From Liolophura sinensis (Eukaryota; Mollusca; Polyplacophora; Chitonida; Chitonidae), in the NCBI RefSeq assembly GCF_032854445.1, contig NC_088295.1, positions 93,613,805 to 93,677,804 of the forward strand: a stretch of 64,000 nucleotides of DNA, read 5' to 3'. Positions 44,795 through 55,642 of the stretch are shown one piece after another. Below the pieces are notes generated by a model, which saw nothing but the letters and a program-made list of their open reading frames with translations, was not told the origin of the DNA and did not search any database. The stretch's first letter is position 1, and each line of letters begins with the position of its first letter. Made by a program: the position numbers and the translations under genes.

Positions 44795-46640
44795 GTACGT
44801 ACAGCAAATATGGGAGTGTGCAGGGAAATATCTTTCTGCAGGTGAATACCCCAGGTACGTACAGTAAATTTGGGAGTGTGCAGGGAAATATCTTTCTGTA
44901 GGTGAATACTCCAGGTACGTACAGCAAATATGGGAATGTGCAGGGCAATAACTTTCTGTAGGTGAATACGCCTGGTACTATTCATACAGGTGAAATTTGG
45001 GAATTTGCAGGAAAATATATTCATACAGGTGAATACTACAGGTAAGTACAGTAAATTTCGGAATTTGCAGGGAAATATCATCATACAGGTGAATACTACA
45101 GGTAAGTATAGTAAATTTGGGAATAGACGGGGAAATATCTTTATGTAGGTCAATAGTACAGGTATATACAGTTAATTTGGGAATGTGCAGGGATATATCG
45201 TACTGTAGGTGAATACTCCAGGTACGTACAGTAAATCTGGGAATGTGCGGGGAAATATCTTCCTGAAGGAGAATATCCCAGGTACGTACAGTAAATTTCT
45301 GAGTGTGCAGGTGAAATATCTTCATACAGGTAAATATGACAGGTAAGTACAGTAAATTTGGGAATAGACGGGGAAATATCTTTATGTAGGTCAATTCTCC
45401 AGGTATATACAGAAAATGTGGGAATGTGCAGGGAAATATCTTCCAGTAGGTAATAACTCCAGGTACATAGAGCAAATTTTGGAGTGTGCGGGGATTCCTG
45501 TAGGTGAATATTTCAGGTACGTACAGTAAGTTATGGAATGTGCGGGGAAATATCTTCCCGCAGGTGAAAATTCCAGGTACGTACAGTAAATATGGGAGTG
45601 TGCAGGGAAATACCTCTCTGGAGGTGAATACTCCAGTTACGTACAGCAAATATGGGAACCTGCAGGGAAATATCTTCCTGTAGGTGAATACTTCAGGTAC
45701 GTACAGCAAATATGGGAGTGTGCAGGGAAATATCTTTCTGCAGGTGAATACTTCAGGTACGTACAGCAAATATGGGAATGTGCAGGGAAATATCTTCCTG
45801 TAGGTGAATACTCCAGGTACGTACAGCAAATATGGGAATGTGCAGGGAAATATCTTTCTGCAGGTGAATACTTCAGGTACGTACAGCAAATATGGGAGTG
45901 TGCAGGGAAATATCTTTCTGCAGGTGAATACCCCAGGTACGTACAGTAAATTTGGGAGTGTGCAGGGAAATATCTTTCTGTAGGTGAATACTCCAGGTAC
46001 GTACAGCAAATATGGGAATGTGCAGGGCAATAACTTTCTGTAGGTGAATACTCCAGGTACGTACAGCAAATATGGGAGTGTGCAGGGAAATATCTTTCTG
46101 TAGGTGAATACTCCAGGTACGTACAGCAAATATGGGAATGTGCAGGGAAATATCTTTCTGCAGGTGAATACTCCAGGTACGTACAGCAAATATAGGAGTG
46201 TGCAGGGAAATATCTTTCTGCAGGTGAATACTCCAGGTACGTACAGCAAATATGAGAATGTACAGGGAAATATTTTTCTGTAGGTGAATACTCCAGGTAC
46301 GTACAGCAAATATGGGAATGTGCAGGGAAATATCTTCCTGTAGGTGAATACTTCAGGTACGTACAGCAAATATGGGAGTGTGCAGGGAAATATCTTTCTG
46401 CAGGTGAATACCCCAGGTACGTACAGTAAATTTGGGAGTGTGCAGGGAAATATCTTTCTGCAGGTGAATACTCCAGGTACGTACAGCAAATATGGGAATG
46501 TGCAGGGAAATATCTTCCTGTAGGTGAATACTTCAGGTACGTAAGCAAATATGGGAGTGTGCAGGGAAATATCTTTCTGCAGGTGAATACTCCAGGTACG
46601 TACAGTAAATTTGGGAGTGTGCAGGGAAATATCTTTAAGG
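44775..46640. repeat. 60-bp minisatellite seeded at the D9b donor, about 31 copies
   Basis: Unit gtacgtacagcaaatatggg, agtgtgcagggaaatatctt, tctgcaggtgaatactccag. Its exon half matches D9b and its intron half matches the array after D6b (caaat.tggga.tgtg). Near 45000-45640 the copies are diverged and 45650-46640 very uniform, so the right part was amplified most recently. The 60-bp period gives antisense ORFs of 503 and 353 codons with no biological support. Confidence 0.95.
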
Positions 46641-47440
46641 AAGTCAAAAGGGGAATAAGAATGAGACTTTTTGGGATTTTGGAGATAACGTGTAGCAAGT
46701 CGTTATTTGCCTTTACAGAAAAGGGTATAACGTAAGCACATTTGGTGAATTACAGTAGATACATGCCGACGAGATCGTGATTCACGTTTGAGAACGAGTT
46801 TTGTTTAATAGCTTGGGAAACGTGTAGACAAATATACAGAAGGAGATGGGCCTACTTTTGTTTTGTGAGAGACTTGTTTTATGCTTTGGTCAGTTGACTT
46901 GCACTACTGGCGATTAAATAGCTGACTCTTCTGCAAGCGGCTGGTTGGAAAGTATAAGTGATCCATCTTAGATTCTGCGCTGTTGCTACAAAGCGCCATT
47001 CAAATAACTGTAACATCATTATTATAAAACCATTTATATTGGCATTTCTAAAGCCATGGACGCAAGCTAGGTAATTTTTTTTTTCGTTTGATCAGGCCTA
47101 CATTTTAAATTTCCGAAAATCCACTTAGTTTCTCCACGCTGGCGAAGGCGTATTTCGCAAGCGATCCTGTAAGCTGCACAATTTACTTATAGCAAATGTC
47201 GGATGCTAAGGACAAAATAAGCCGCATCCACCCTGTACATGCAGTGTGTCTGCTTCAGCGAATGAGAAGACATTTGAGACAATGTAACATGACGCGTCCC
47301 ACTAACAATGCACAACCAGCTGAAAACTCCGCCTTGTGAGTTTTTTTTTAACTGCATCTGCGATGACGCTTCGGATAGCCCCAGCGTATTTCGAGGACGC
47401 AAAATTTGGTCCAAGCTTTGAATGGCCCTTTCAACCTATA
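46641..47440. other. Intron between the array and the Tc1-like element
   Basis: No feature recognised. Confidence 0.5.
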
Positions 47441-47592
47441 TAGTGTCCCCTTCCCCTTCAATTTATTTTGCCAAAGCTAAAAAAAAGGATACAAAAATAG
47501 CCATTCCATCTTGGTTAATAATGGGCAGAGTATACAAAATGTTGATTATGTTTAAAATCAGTCAATATCAAAACCAATCAATGTCGCGTGTG

Positions 47593-48313
47593 GTCACCCC
47601 TTGCTTCAATGCATGCATGCGTGGGATTCGTTGTCATTCATCTTGGAGTGCGAACGCCAGTTCTTGTCGGTTGGCTGCAAGGTGTGGCCGTTGCCTTACT
47701 CGACGACCCATGATATCCCAAAGGTGTTCTATTGGGGACATATCTGGAGAACGTGCAGGCCACGGCAAGACTTTGACGTCGTTGGCGTCCAGGAAGTTCT
47801 GCGCAACTCGAACTGTTTGGAGCCGTTCGCTCGCCTCTTCGACGGTAAATTCGCTGTCGGTTCATCCGTGAAAACAACACGTTGCCAATCACGTTGCTGC
47901 CAACGGCGTACAATTTGAGCCCATCGCAATCTCTGGCGACGATGTTCGGCTGTCAACAACTGCCCTCTGAATGGTCGACAGGCCCTAATTCCGTAAGCCA
48001 TGGGTCTCCTAGACAGGGTCTGCCGACTAAAACGGTGACGTAAGGCATTGATTGACGATGAAGTCACTGTTAGGAAGCGGTTCCTCAGGCGTAAGGTGCG
48101 CAGGTACCCGTCTTCTCTGGACGTAGTTACCCCAGGCCTGCCTGTTCTTGGCCTGTCCGATGTCTGCCCTGTTTGTCTGAAACGCCCTATCAAGTTTGAC
48201 ACAGTTACACGAGAGCAGCCGAAGGTTCTTGCAATGTGGGCATCTGTGACTCCATATCCAGGACCCGAGGCATTGCTTTGTGGGGTTTTAGTCAGTGTGC
48301 AAGTCCAGCACAC
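47593..48313 (-). pseudogene. Tc1/mariner transposase with deleted catalytic core
   Basis: Minus strand from 48313: helix-turn-helix segment (HIARTFGCSRVTVSNLIGRF), GRPGVTTSREDGYL linker, AEHRRQRLRWAQ and WQRVVFTDE, which holds the first catalytic Asp. It then jumps to sequence that, in another frame, reads WPARSPDMSPIEHLWDIMGR (last acidic residue of the DDE/D triad) and continues to about 47593. The middle of the domain with the second Asp is missing, and the frame changes at the junction. The element is inactive. Terminal inverted repeats were not located. Confidence 0.88.
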
Positions 48314-48573
48314 TGTGTAACGTTTTTATACACTTATTACATGTGTAGTTGAGGCCATCCATGAGTTACGTGATTTTTCAACTTTCTTCCTTGTGTCAAA
48401 ATAAATTCGTGTGGGCCAATATGGCGCATGTCACACCTGGGAATATGCTTCGTACAATGTTTTCCTATAATAATTTGGTATTAATTCGCTGAAAAGGCTG
48501 GTTAAATTTCATTCACGGAGTAGCAAAGTTTCTTTTGGCTGTCAGTTTATATATGTTTGTCTCTTCGTTACAG
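48314..48573. other. Intron between the transposon and D10a
   Basis: Probably includes the transposon's terminal region. No repeat defined. Confidence 0.45.
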
Positions 48574-48731
48574 TTACACAAACAATCCCAAACCCTCGGA
48601 TAGTAATTCACCCACAGGATACAGTGGCAGAGAGTGATGAATCAGCAAGCTTAGACTGCCTATCACGTGGAGAGCCCAGGCCTACAATTAGTTGGTATAA
48701 AGACGGCCACCTGGTGGTGACCGCGGTTCAG
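48574..48731 (+). CDS. Exon D10a: first half of Ig domain 10, Robo-Ig1-like
   Basis: Acceptor cttcgttacag (phase 1) and donor CAG|GTGCGA at 48732 (phase 0). It encodes TIPNPRIVIHPQDTVAESDE, SASLDCLSRGEPRPTISWYK. It is a duplicate of D7a (33073-33230). The intron just after keeps matching copy A (cgacaactcttccattgt). Confidence 0.93.
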
Positions 48732-49116
48732 GTGCGACAACTCTTCCATTGTTCTACTGGCTTACAAGGCTACGTCCCTAAATCACATGCCACCTATTCA
48801 GTGTCCAACACTCATAATAACTCTTGTGGACACTTCGATATAGAGCCAAGGGCATGGATTGTTGAATTTTGAGCGCTGGTAATTGAAAAGAAGTTCAGAT
48901 GACTTTTGTCCAGTTTGTCAACCGAATGCAGTGTCCACAGTCGGCAACAAAGGATACTCTTGAACAGATGCAGGAATTATTCTTTGAAAAGATCCCAGAG
49001 TTTTACTCTACCCTGTTTCATAGATATAGCCACTATATTTCGTACAAGATGACCCTCGAGACTCGCAGCGTCGACACAATATTCTACCTTCACTGTACAA
49101 TATATCTATCCAACAG

Positions 49117-49270
49117 AACCCAGCTGCTCAACGGCTGCTGCTCAGAGATGGCAGCCTCTTCTTCCTGCGAGTGAAAGGAGGTCCTTCCTCAGACGAGGGG
49201 GTCTACTACTGCCGGGCCTCCAATGAAGACGGCTCCGTGGTCAGTCGGAACGCCACTCTGCTGATTAAAG
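49117..49270 (+). CDS. Exon D10b: second half of Ig domain 10
   Basis: Acceptor tatctatccaacag, then NPAAQRLLLRDGSLFFLRVK and SDEGVYYCRASNEDGSVVSR. Donor AAAG|GTACCA is at 49271. It is 154 nt, phase 0 to phase 1. It is a duplicate of D7b. An ORF through 48899-49174 is a different frame. Confidence 0.93.
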
Positions 49271-49651
49271 GTACCAGAGCACTGCCCGTTCAAAATATTT
49301 AGGGCACAAACTTTCATTTCCAGAAACAGTCATCTTTAAAATCTTTTGGAGATCTCAAGAGCGCAGTTTTGTGTATAACCCAGCATGTCCAGGGCAGTGG
49401 TACACACGTTGACCATTTAATTTAAATTCCAATCGATCTTCCTTAACCAATGACCAGTAAAGAATAGATAACTTGAATCGGGTCATTAAACAAAGAATGA
49501 ACAAGTAAATACTACAGATGACTCTACTTACTGAGCTCATGCAATACCGTCGACCGCGTTGGATGAACACAAGGACCGGGCAGAACCTAGCAGACTACGT
49601 TTATAATAATGACCAATGTTAGCTATTTACTTCAACTGATTTCTTTAACAG

Positions 49652-49821
49652 TAAGTCACGACAGTGTCTCGGTAATTCCCCGGATCATTACTGTCAAGCT
49701 TATGGTCGCTGCTAATGGTAGTGTGTTCCTGTACTGCTTGGCCTCGGGGAGCCCGGCCCCGGACATGACGTGGTGGGAAGTGGAGGAGAGAGCGGGGGCC
49801 ACGGAGTACCATCAGCTACAG
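49652..49821 (+). CDS. Exon D11a: first half of Ig domain 11
   Basis: Acceptor tttctttaacag (phase 1). It encodes VSVIPRIITVKLMVAANGSV, FLYCLASGSPAPDMTWWEVE and ends EYHQLQ. Donor CAG|GTATGT is at 49822. Read-through is open to 49971, passing further CAG|GTATGT-type sites in the short 30-bp array, as in duplicate D8a. Confidence 0.93.
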
Positions 49822-50010
49822 GTATGTACTAACTCTACTCATCAGTTACAGGTATGTACTAACTCTTCTCATCGGCTACAAGTATGTACTAACTCTACTC
49901 ATCAGATACACGTATGTAGTTACTCTGCTCTTCAGCTACTGGTATATACTAACTCTACTCATTGGCTATAGGTAGTGTAGTTACTCTGCTCTTCAGCTAC
50001 AGGTATGGAG
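49807..50010. repeat. 30-bp repeat seeded at the D11a donor, about 6 copies
   Basis: Same unit type as the large array after D8a (catcagttacaggtatgtac, taactctact) but only six or seven copies. It shows the state before massive expansion. Confidence 0.92.
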
Positions 50011-50680
50011 CACAGCATTCGACATCACTTATGTGGATATCTGTGTACCTCACTTCGGAGAGTTTGTCAGTTACTTCTCAGAGATCGACGAACGAGACCT
50101 GGTAATCAGACCCGGCGTGTGGAACTCGAGTTAAGAGTCTCACAGTGTCACTTCAGGTTAATCACTTTGTCATCTGTCTGTAGCGGTCAAGGCAATAAAT
50201 ATTTTCTGGCGGAGAATACCTATCCATAAGGTTTTATCTGTCTCAAAAACAATGCCCACAGTTGTGCGTGCACAGTGATCATTGATTAGTGGGAGGTATA
50301 TCATGTAACTACAATCATCTATCAGATATTTTTGAATGAAATCTTCTAGATTCTATTGGCCTACCTTACCTTGTTGGTTAAGCCGGAATCATGCCCCTAG
50401 TAACTTGTATTTTGTAGTCTGTGAAGGCGGGACTGTGTCTACACTAACATGCTGGGTTTGGTACTTTCCCAAAGGCAAGAATTTCTCTAAATACTGAGTT
50501 CAAATGGCGAGACCAGTGTCATTATTAAAGCCGTCCGCGTTATAGCCTAGCCGCCCATGTTACAGCCTAGTCGCCTGCTTTACAGCCTTGCCACCCGTGT
50601 CACAGCCTACAGAAGGTTCATCAATGACCTTAGCTTTCTGTTTCCGAGAGATGGTGCTAATCTGTCGACGCTGCACATTG
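50011..50680. other. D11 intron, unclassified
   Basis: No element seen. A few imperfect copies of ttacagcctagccgcc occur at 50540-50610. Confidence 0.5.
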
Positions 50681-51130
50681 GACAGTTTGTGGACCGATTT
50701 GTGCAGCCTTACGTTCGTTATGGGCTGGTTTGTGCAGTCTTACATTCGTTGTGGACCGCTTTGTGAAGTCTTGCGTTCGTTGTGGACCGATTTGTGCAGC
50801 CTTACGTTCGTTATGGACCGGTTTATGCAGACTTAAGTTCCATGTGGACCGGCTTTTGAAGTCTTGCGTTGGTTGTGGACCGGTTTGGGCAGTCTTACGT
50901 TCGTTATGGACCCGTTTGTGTAGTTTTACGTTCGTTGTAGATCGGTTTGTGCAGTCTTACGTTCGTTGTGGACTGGTTTGTGCGGTCTAACGTTCGATGT
51001 GGACCTGTTTGTGCAGTCTTACGTTCGTTGTGGACCGGTTTGTGCAGTCTTACGTTCGTTGTGGACCGGTTTGTGCAGTCTTACGTTCGTTGTGGACTGG
51101 TTTGTGCAGTCTTATGTTCCTTGTGCATGT
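50680..51130. repeat. 30-bp minisatellite, about 15 copies
   Basis: Unit gttcgttgtggaccggtttg, tgcagtctta. The period is 10 codons, giving overlapping ORFs (CSLTFVVDRF). It is unrelated to the neighbouring splice-site repeats. Confidence 0.92.
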
Positions 51131-51328
51131 CTTCAACCATACTGGCGGTGGTATAAAGGTCGGTGGCACACCGGTTTCCTTCGCCCATAAAATTGATCTC
51201 TATAGTGTAAATGAAACATTTGTGAGTATAGTGTTAAGAAACAATCAGCGTATCAATCAATCAGTTAAACAGCTGAAACAAAGTTTGTGTTGTAAACACT
51301 TGCTTGTATTTTTGGCTTTATTACAAAG

Positions 51329-51482
51329 ACTGGAGGAAGAATGACTATCGGTGACAGGAAGGATGGGGAATACTCCACCCTTGTCCTGCGGATAGACCAA
51401 GCCTCACCCCAAGATGCCGGAAATTACCGATGTATCGCCAGTAACACGTTTGGGAAGAGCATAAAGGACCTCCAGCTAGAAG
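51329..51482 (+). CDS. Exon D11b: second half of Ig domain 11
   Basis: It encodes TGGRMTIGDRKDGEYSTLVL, SPQDAGNYRCIASNTFGKSI and ends LQLEG. It is 154 nt, phase 0 to phase 1. The acceptor is ggctttattacaaag and the donor is GAAG|GTCGGC at 51483, a poor match (duplicate D8b has GTATAC). The exon is otherwise intact. Confidence 0.9.
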
Positions 51483-51704
51483 GTCGGCCTAACGTTTCGT
51501 AATTATGTGATGTAAAGGGCAAAGAATGTTATTCAAACGGAAATATAACGGCTATATATACTTGTGGTGTATTGTTCAGCTACTGTCTGTGTTATGAGAA
51601 CTTTAGAAACTAGTCTACTTAGTATAATATTATTAAATAAGGCAACATGTTCTCATCGATCGGATAGCAATGAGATTCCTCTCACTTTTTTTTAATCTCC
51701 ACAG

Positions 51705-51800
51705 ATCCGCTGGGAGCACCTGCACAGGGGTTAGGTCCCAGCCCGGAGACTCCGGTAACTGATGTAACTACCCCACCGCCCAGGGAGAACGATCTGGGAA
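51705..51800 (+). CDS. Linker exon L3 (96 nt)
   Basis: Acceptor tttaatctccacag and donor GGAA|GTAGGT at 51801. It is phase 1 on both sides. It encodes DPLGAPAQGLGPSPETPVTD and TTPPPRENDLG, proline-rich. It is a duplicate of L2 and joins D11 to D12. Confidence 0.88.
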
Positions 51801-51924
51801 GTAGGTCATTCTTCTCTTGACACACCACACGCGAGTCTGTACCAAACATTACACCGTCAATGCGGCTTTACTTTACACACAGATTTTATGTTTGAGAAAC
51901 CCAGCTTTCTTAGGGATATAGGGA

Positions 51925-54690
51925 TTATATTGTGTTCTCGATTTCAGCTGTAGTCTTTTCGACAACAAACTTGTCTGCCGGGAAACACTAGCGTTGGGTT
52001 TGTGCGGTTGTGTTCTCGATTTCAGCTGTAGTCTTTCCGACTGCAAACTTGTCTGCCCAAAAACACTAGCGTTCGACTCAAGCGGTTGTGTTCTCGATTT
52101 CAGCTTGGCTCAAGCGGTTGTGTTCTCGATTTCAGCTGTAGTCTTTCCGACAGCAAACTTGTCTGCCGGGATACACTAGCGTTGGGTTTGTGCGGTTGTG
52201 TTCTCGATTTCAGCTGTAGTCTTTCCGACTGCAAACTTGTCTGCCGGGAAACACTAGCGTTCGACTCAAGCGGTTGTGTTCTCGATTTCAGCTTGGCTCA
52301 AGCGGTTGTGTTCTCGATTTCAGCTGTAGTCTTCCCGACAGCAAACTTGTTTGCCGGGAAACACTAGCGTTTAGCTCAAGCGGTTGTGTTCTCGATTTCA
52401 GCTGTAGTCTTTCCGACAGCAAACTTGTTTGCCGGGAAACACTAGCGTTTAGCTCAAGCGGTTGTGTTCTCGATTTCAGCTGTAGTCTTTCCGACAGCAA
52501 ACTTGTTTGCCGGGAAACACTAGCGCTTCGCTCATGCGGTTGTGTTCTTGATTTCAGCTGTAGTCTTTCCGACAGCAAACTTGTTTGCCGGGAAACACTA
52601 GCGCTTCGCTCATGCGGTTGTGTTCTCGATTTCAGCTGTAGTCTTTCCGACAGCAAACTTGTTTGCCGGGAAACACTAGCGCTTCGCTCATGCGGTTGTG
52701 TTCTTGATTTCAGCTGTAGTCTTTCCGACAGCAAACTTGTTTGCCGGGAAACACTAGCGTTTAGCTCAAGCGGTTGTGTTCTCGATTTCAGCTGTAGTCT
52801 TTCCGACAGCAAACTTGTTTGCCGGGAAACACTAGTGTTGGGCTCAAGGGGTTGTGTTCTCGATTTCAGCTGTAGTCTTTTCGACAGCAAACTTGTCTGC
52901 CGGGAAACACTAGCGTTTGGCTCAAGAGGTTTGTGTTCTCGATTTCAGCTGTAGTCTTTTCGACTGCAAACTTGTTTGCCGGAAAACACTAGCGTTGGGC
53001 TCAAGAGGTTTGTGTTCCCGATTTCAGCTGTAGTCTTTAAGGACAGCAAACTTGTCTGCCGGGAAACACTAGCGTTGGGTTTGTGCGGATGTGTTCTCGA
53101 TTTCAGCTGTAGTCTTTTCGACAGCAAACTTGTTTGCCGGGAAACAGTAACGTTGGGCTCAAGAGGTTGAGTTCTGGATTTCAGCTGTAGTCTTTCCGAC
53201 AACAAACTTGTCTGCCGGGAAACACTAGGATATGGCTCAAGAGGTTGAGTTCCCGATTTCTGCTGTAGTCTTTCCGACAGCAAACTCATCTGCCTGGAAA
53301 CACTAGCGTTGGGCTCAAGCTATTTTCAGCTGTAGTCTTTCCGATAGCAAACTTGTCTGCCGGGAAAAAGTAGCGCTTCGCTCATGCGGTTGTGTTCTCG
53401 ATTTTAGCGTTAGTCTTTCCGACAGCAAACTTGTCTGCCGGGAAACACTAGTGTTGGGCTCAAGCGGTTGTGTCCTCGATTTTTAGCTGTAGCCTTTCCG
53501 ACAGCAAACTTGTCTGCCGGGAAACACTAGGATATGGCTCAAGAGGTTTGTGTTCTCGATTTCTGCTGTAGTCTTTCCGACAGCAAACTCATCTGCCTGG
53601 AAACACTAGCGTTGGGCTCAAGCTATTTTCAGCTGTAGTCTTTCCGATAGCAAACTTGTCTGCCGGGAAAAAGTAGCGCTTCGCTCATGCGGTTGTGTTC
53701 TCGATTTTAGCGTTAGTCTTTCCGACAGCAAACTTGTCTGCCGGGAAACACTAGTGTTGGGCTCAAGCGGTTGTGTCCTCGATTTTTAGCTGTAGCCTTT
53801 CCGACAGCAAACTTGTCTGCCGGGAAACACTAGGATATGGCTCAAGAGGTTTGTGTTCTCGATTTCTGCTGTAGTCTTTCCGACAGCAAACTCATCTGCC
53901 TGGAAACACTAGCGTTGGGCTCAAGCTATTTTCAGCTGTAGTCTTTCCGATAGCAAACTTGTCTGCCGGGAAAAAGTAGCGCTTCGCTCATGCGGTTGTG
54001 TTCTCGATTTTAGCGTTAGTCTTTCCGACAGCAAACTTGTCTGCCGGGAAACACTAGTGTTGGGCTCAAGCGGTTGTGTCCTCGATTTTTAGCTGTAGTC
54101 TTTCCGACAGCAAACTTGTCTGCCGGGAAACACTAGGATATGGCTCAAGAGGTTTGTGTTCTCGATTTCTGCTGTAGTCTTTCCGACAGCAAACTCATCT
54201 GCCTGGAAACACTAGCGTTGGGCTCAAGCTATTTTCAGCTGTAGTCTTTCCGATAGCAAACTTGTCTGCCGGGAAAAAGTAGCGCTTCGCTCATGCGGTT
54301 GTGTTCTCGATTTTAGCGTTAGTCTTTCCGACAGCAAACTTGTCTGCCGGGAAACACTAGTGTTGGGCTCAAGCGGTTGTGTCCTCGATTTTTAGCTGTA
54401 GTCTTTCCGACAGCAAACTTGTCTGCCGGGAAACACTAGGATATGGCTCAAGAGGTTTGTGTTCTCGATTTTCAGCTGTACTCTTCCCGGCAGACAAGTT
54501 TGCTGTCGGGAAGAGTACAGCTGAAAATAGTAGAACAGTAGCGTTGGGCTCAAGCGGTTGAGTTCTCTATTTTCAGCTGTAGTCTTTCCGACAGCAAACT
54601 TGTTTGCCAGGAAACCGGAGCGCTTCGCTCATGCGGTTGTGTTCTCGATTTCAGCTGTAGTCTTTCCGACAGCAAACGTGTCTATAGATT
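51925..54690. repeat. 78-bp minisatellite with a 303-bp higher-order repeat, about 35 units
   Basis: Unit gttgtgttctcgatttcagc, tgtagtctttccgacagcaa, acttgtctgccgggaaacac, tagcgttgggctcaagcg. From 53321 to about 54360 a four-unit block is repeated: tattttcagc starts at 53321, 53624, 53927 and 54230, i.e. exactly every 303 bp, nearly without differences. Each unit contains an acceptor-like ttctcgatttcag. The period is 26 codons, so both strands have ORFs over 200 codons that are not genes. Confidence 0.96.
54468..54528. repeat. Perfect 22-bp hairpin inside the 78-bp array
   Basis: Arms at 54468-54489 and 54507-54528 are exact reverse complements (for example cagctgtactcttcccg against cgggaagagtacagctg), with a 17-nt loop. 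The right arm plus part of the loop is an inverted copy of the array unit. Confidence 0.93.
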
Positions 54691-54819
54691 ATTTAGTCAA
54701 ACACTTGCTTCATCACTGCAAGAACAAAGCTTGCTTGTGACTAAGTTATTTTTCTGTTTTCTGAAGAAGTGGCTCTGTGTATTTTGTGATCTGTGCTTTT
54801 ATTTATGAACAGAATCAGC

Positions 54820-55490
54820 GGTAAATGAATTGTACTTTTGTTCATGGACGGTATCAGGGGTGAATGTTCTGTAGTTTTGTTCGTGGGGATATCAGCAGCG
54901 AATGCTCTGTATTTTTGTTCATGGACAGTATCAGCAAAGAATGACCTGCATTTTTGTTCATGGACGGTACCAGCACTGAATGATATGTATTATTGTTCAT
55001 GCACGATATCAGCGGTGAATGATATGTATTTTTGTTCATGGACGGTATGAGCGGTCAATGATCTGTATTTTTGTTCATGGACGGTATCAGCGGCGATGTT
55101 TGTTTTTTTTATTTTTGCTCATGGACGATATCTGCACTGAATGATATGTATTATTGTTCATGCACGATATCAGCGGTGAATGATATGTATTTTTGTTCAT
55201 GGACGGTATGAGCGGTCAATGATCTGTATTTTTGTTCATGAACGGTATCAGTGGTGAGTGATTGGTATTTTTGTTCATGGACGGTATCAGCGGTGAATGA
55301 TGTGTATTTTTGTTCATGGACAGTATTAGCAGTGAATGATATGTATTTTTGTTAATGGACAGTATCAACGGTGAATGATGTGTATTTTTGTTCATGGACA
55401 GAATCAACGTAAATGATCCATAATTTTGTTCATTGTCAGTATCAGCGGTGAATCATTTGTTTCTTTTCTCTTGAATAGTATCAGCGGTAC
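54820..55490. repeat. 39-bp minisatellite reaching into the D12a acceptor, about 16 copies
   Basis: Unit tatttttgttcatggacggt, atcagcggtgaatgatatg. The last ten bases shared with the gene (TATCAGCGGT) are the first ten bases of exon D12a at 55479-55488. The array therefore overlaps the exon's 5' end. Confidence 0.93.
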
Positions 55491-55642
55491 CTGGCCGGGC
55501 CTCGGAGATCACACGTGTTGTTCAGATTGACCTTGACACCGGCGAGGTGCGCCTGGTGTGTGAGGCCACAGGTTTCCCCACCCCGAAAATTAGCTGGTGG
55601 AAGCAGGAAGCCTCCCCAGGGGCCCCATTGTACCATCTCATG
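55479..55642 (+). CDS. Exon D12a: first half of Ig domain 12
   Basis: Acceptor ttctcttgaatag (phase 1, completing A+TA) and donor ATG|GTGGGT at 55643 (phase 0). It encodes ASEITRVVQIDLDTGEVRLV, CEATGFPTPKISWWKQE: Cys, G-x-P-x-P and the WWK signature of the D5/D6 sub-type. The first ten bases belong to the upstream 39-bp repeat. Confidence 0.9.

Larger units (their letters stand above)
42580..51850 (+). repeat. Segmental duplication, copy B (D9-D11 + linker L3)
   Basis: Second copy of 30140-40890. The order a-b-a-b-a-b-linker is preserved. All seven exons have the same length as in copy A (158, 166, 158, 154, 170, 154, 96 nt). Copy B has gained a Tc1-like insertion before D10a and has only a short 30-bp array after D11a. 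Confidence 0.9.

Noticed and set aside
44978..46489. Antisense ORF of 503 codons (and 353 codons at 45637-46698)
   Set aside because: It lies wholly within the 60-bp array (20-codon period), encodes the same 20 residues over and over in several frames, and has no start context or domain.
47422..47918. Plus-strand ORFs of 149 and 105 codons
   Set aside because: They are antisense shadows of the Tc1-like transposase.
52274..52954. 226-codon ORF rich in Cys and Ser, and its 200-codon antisense partner
   Set aside because: Both are readings of the 78-bp array. Being open on both strands fits repeat periodicity, not coding.
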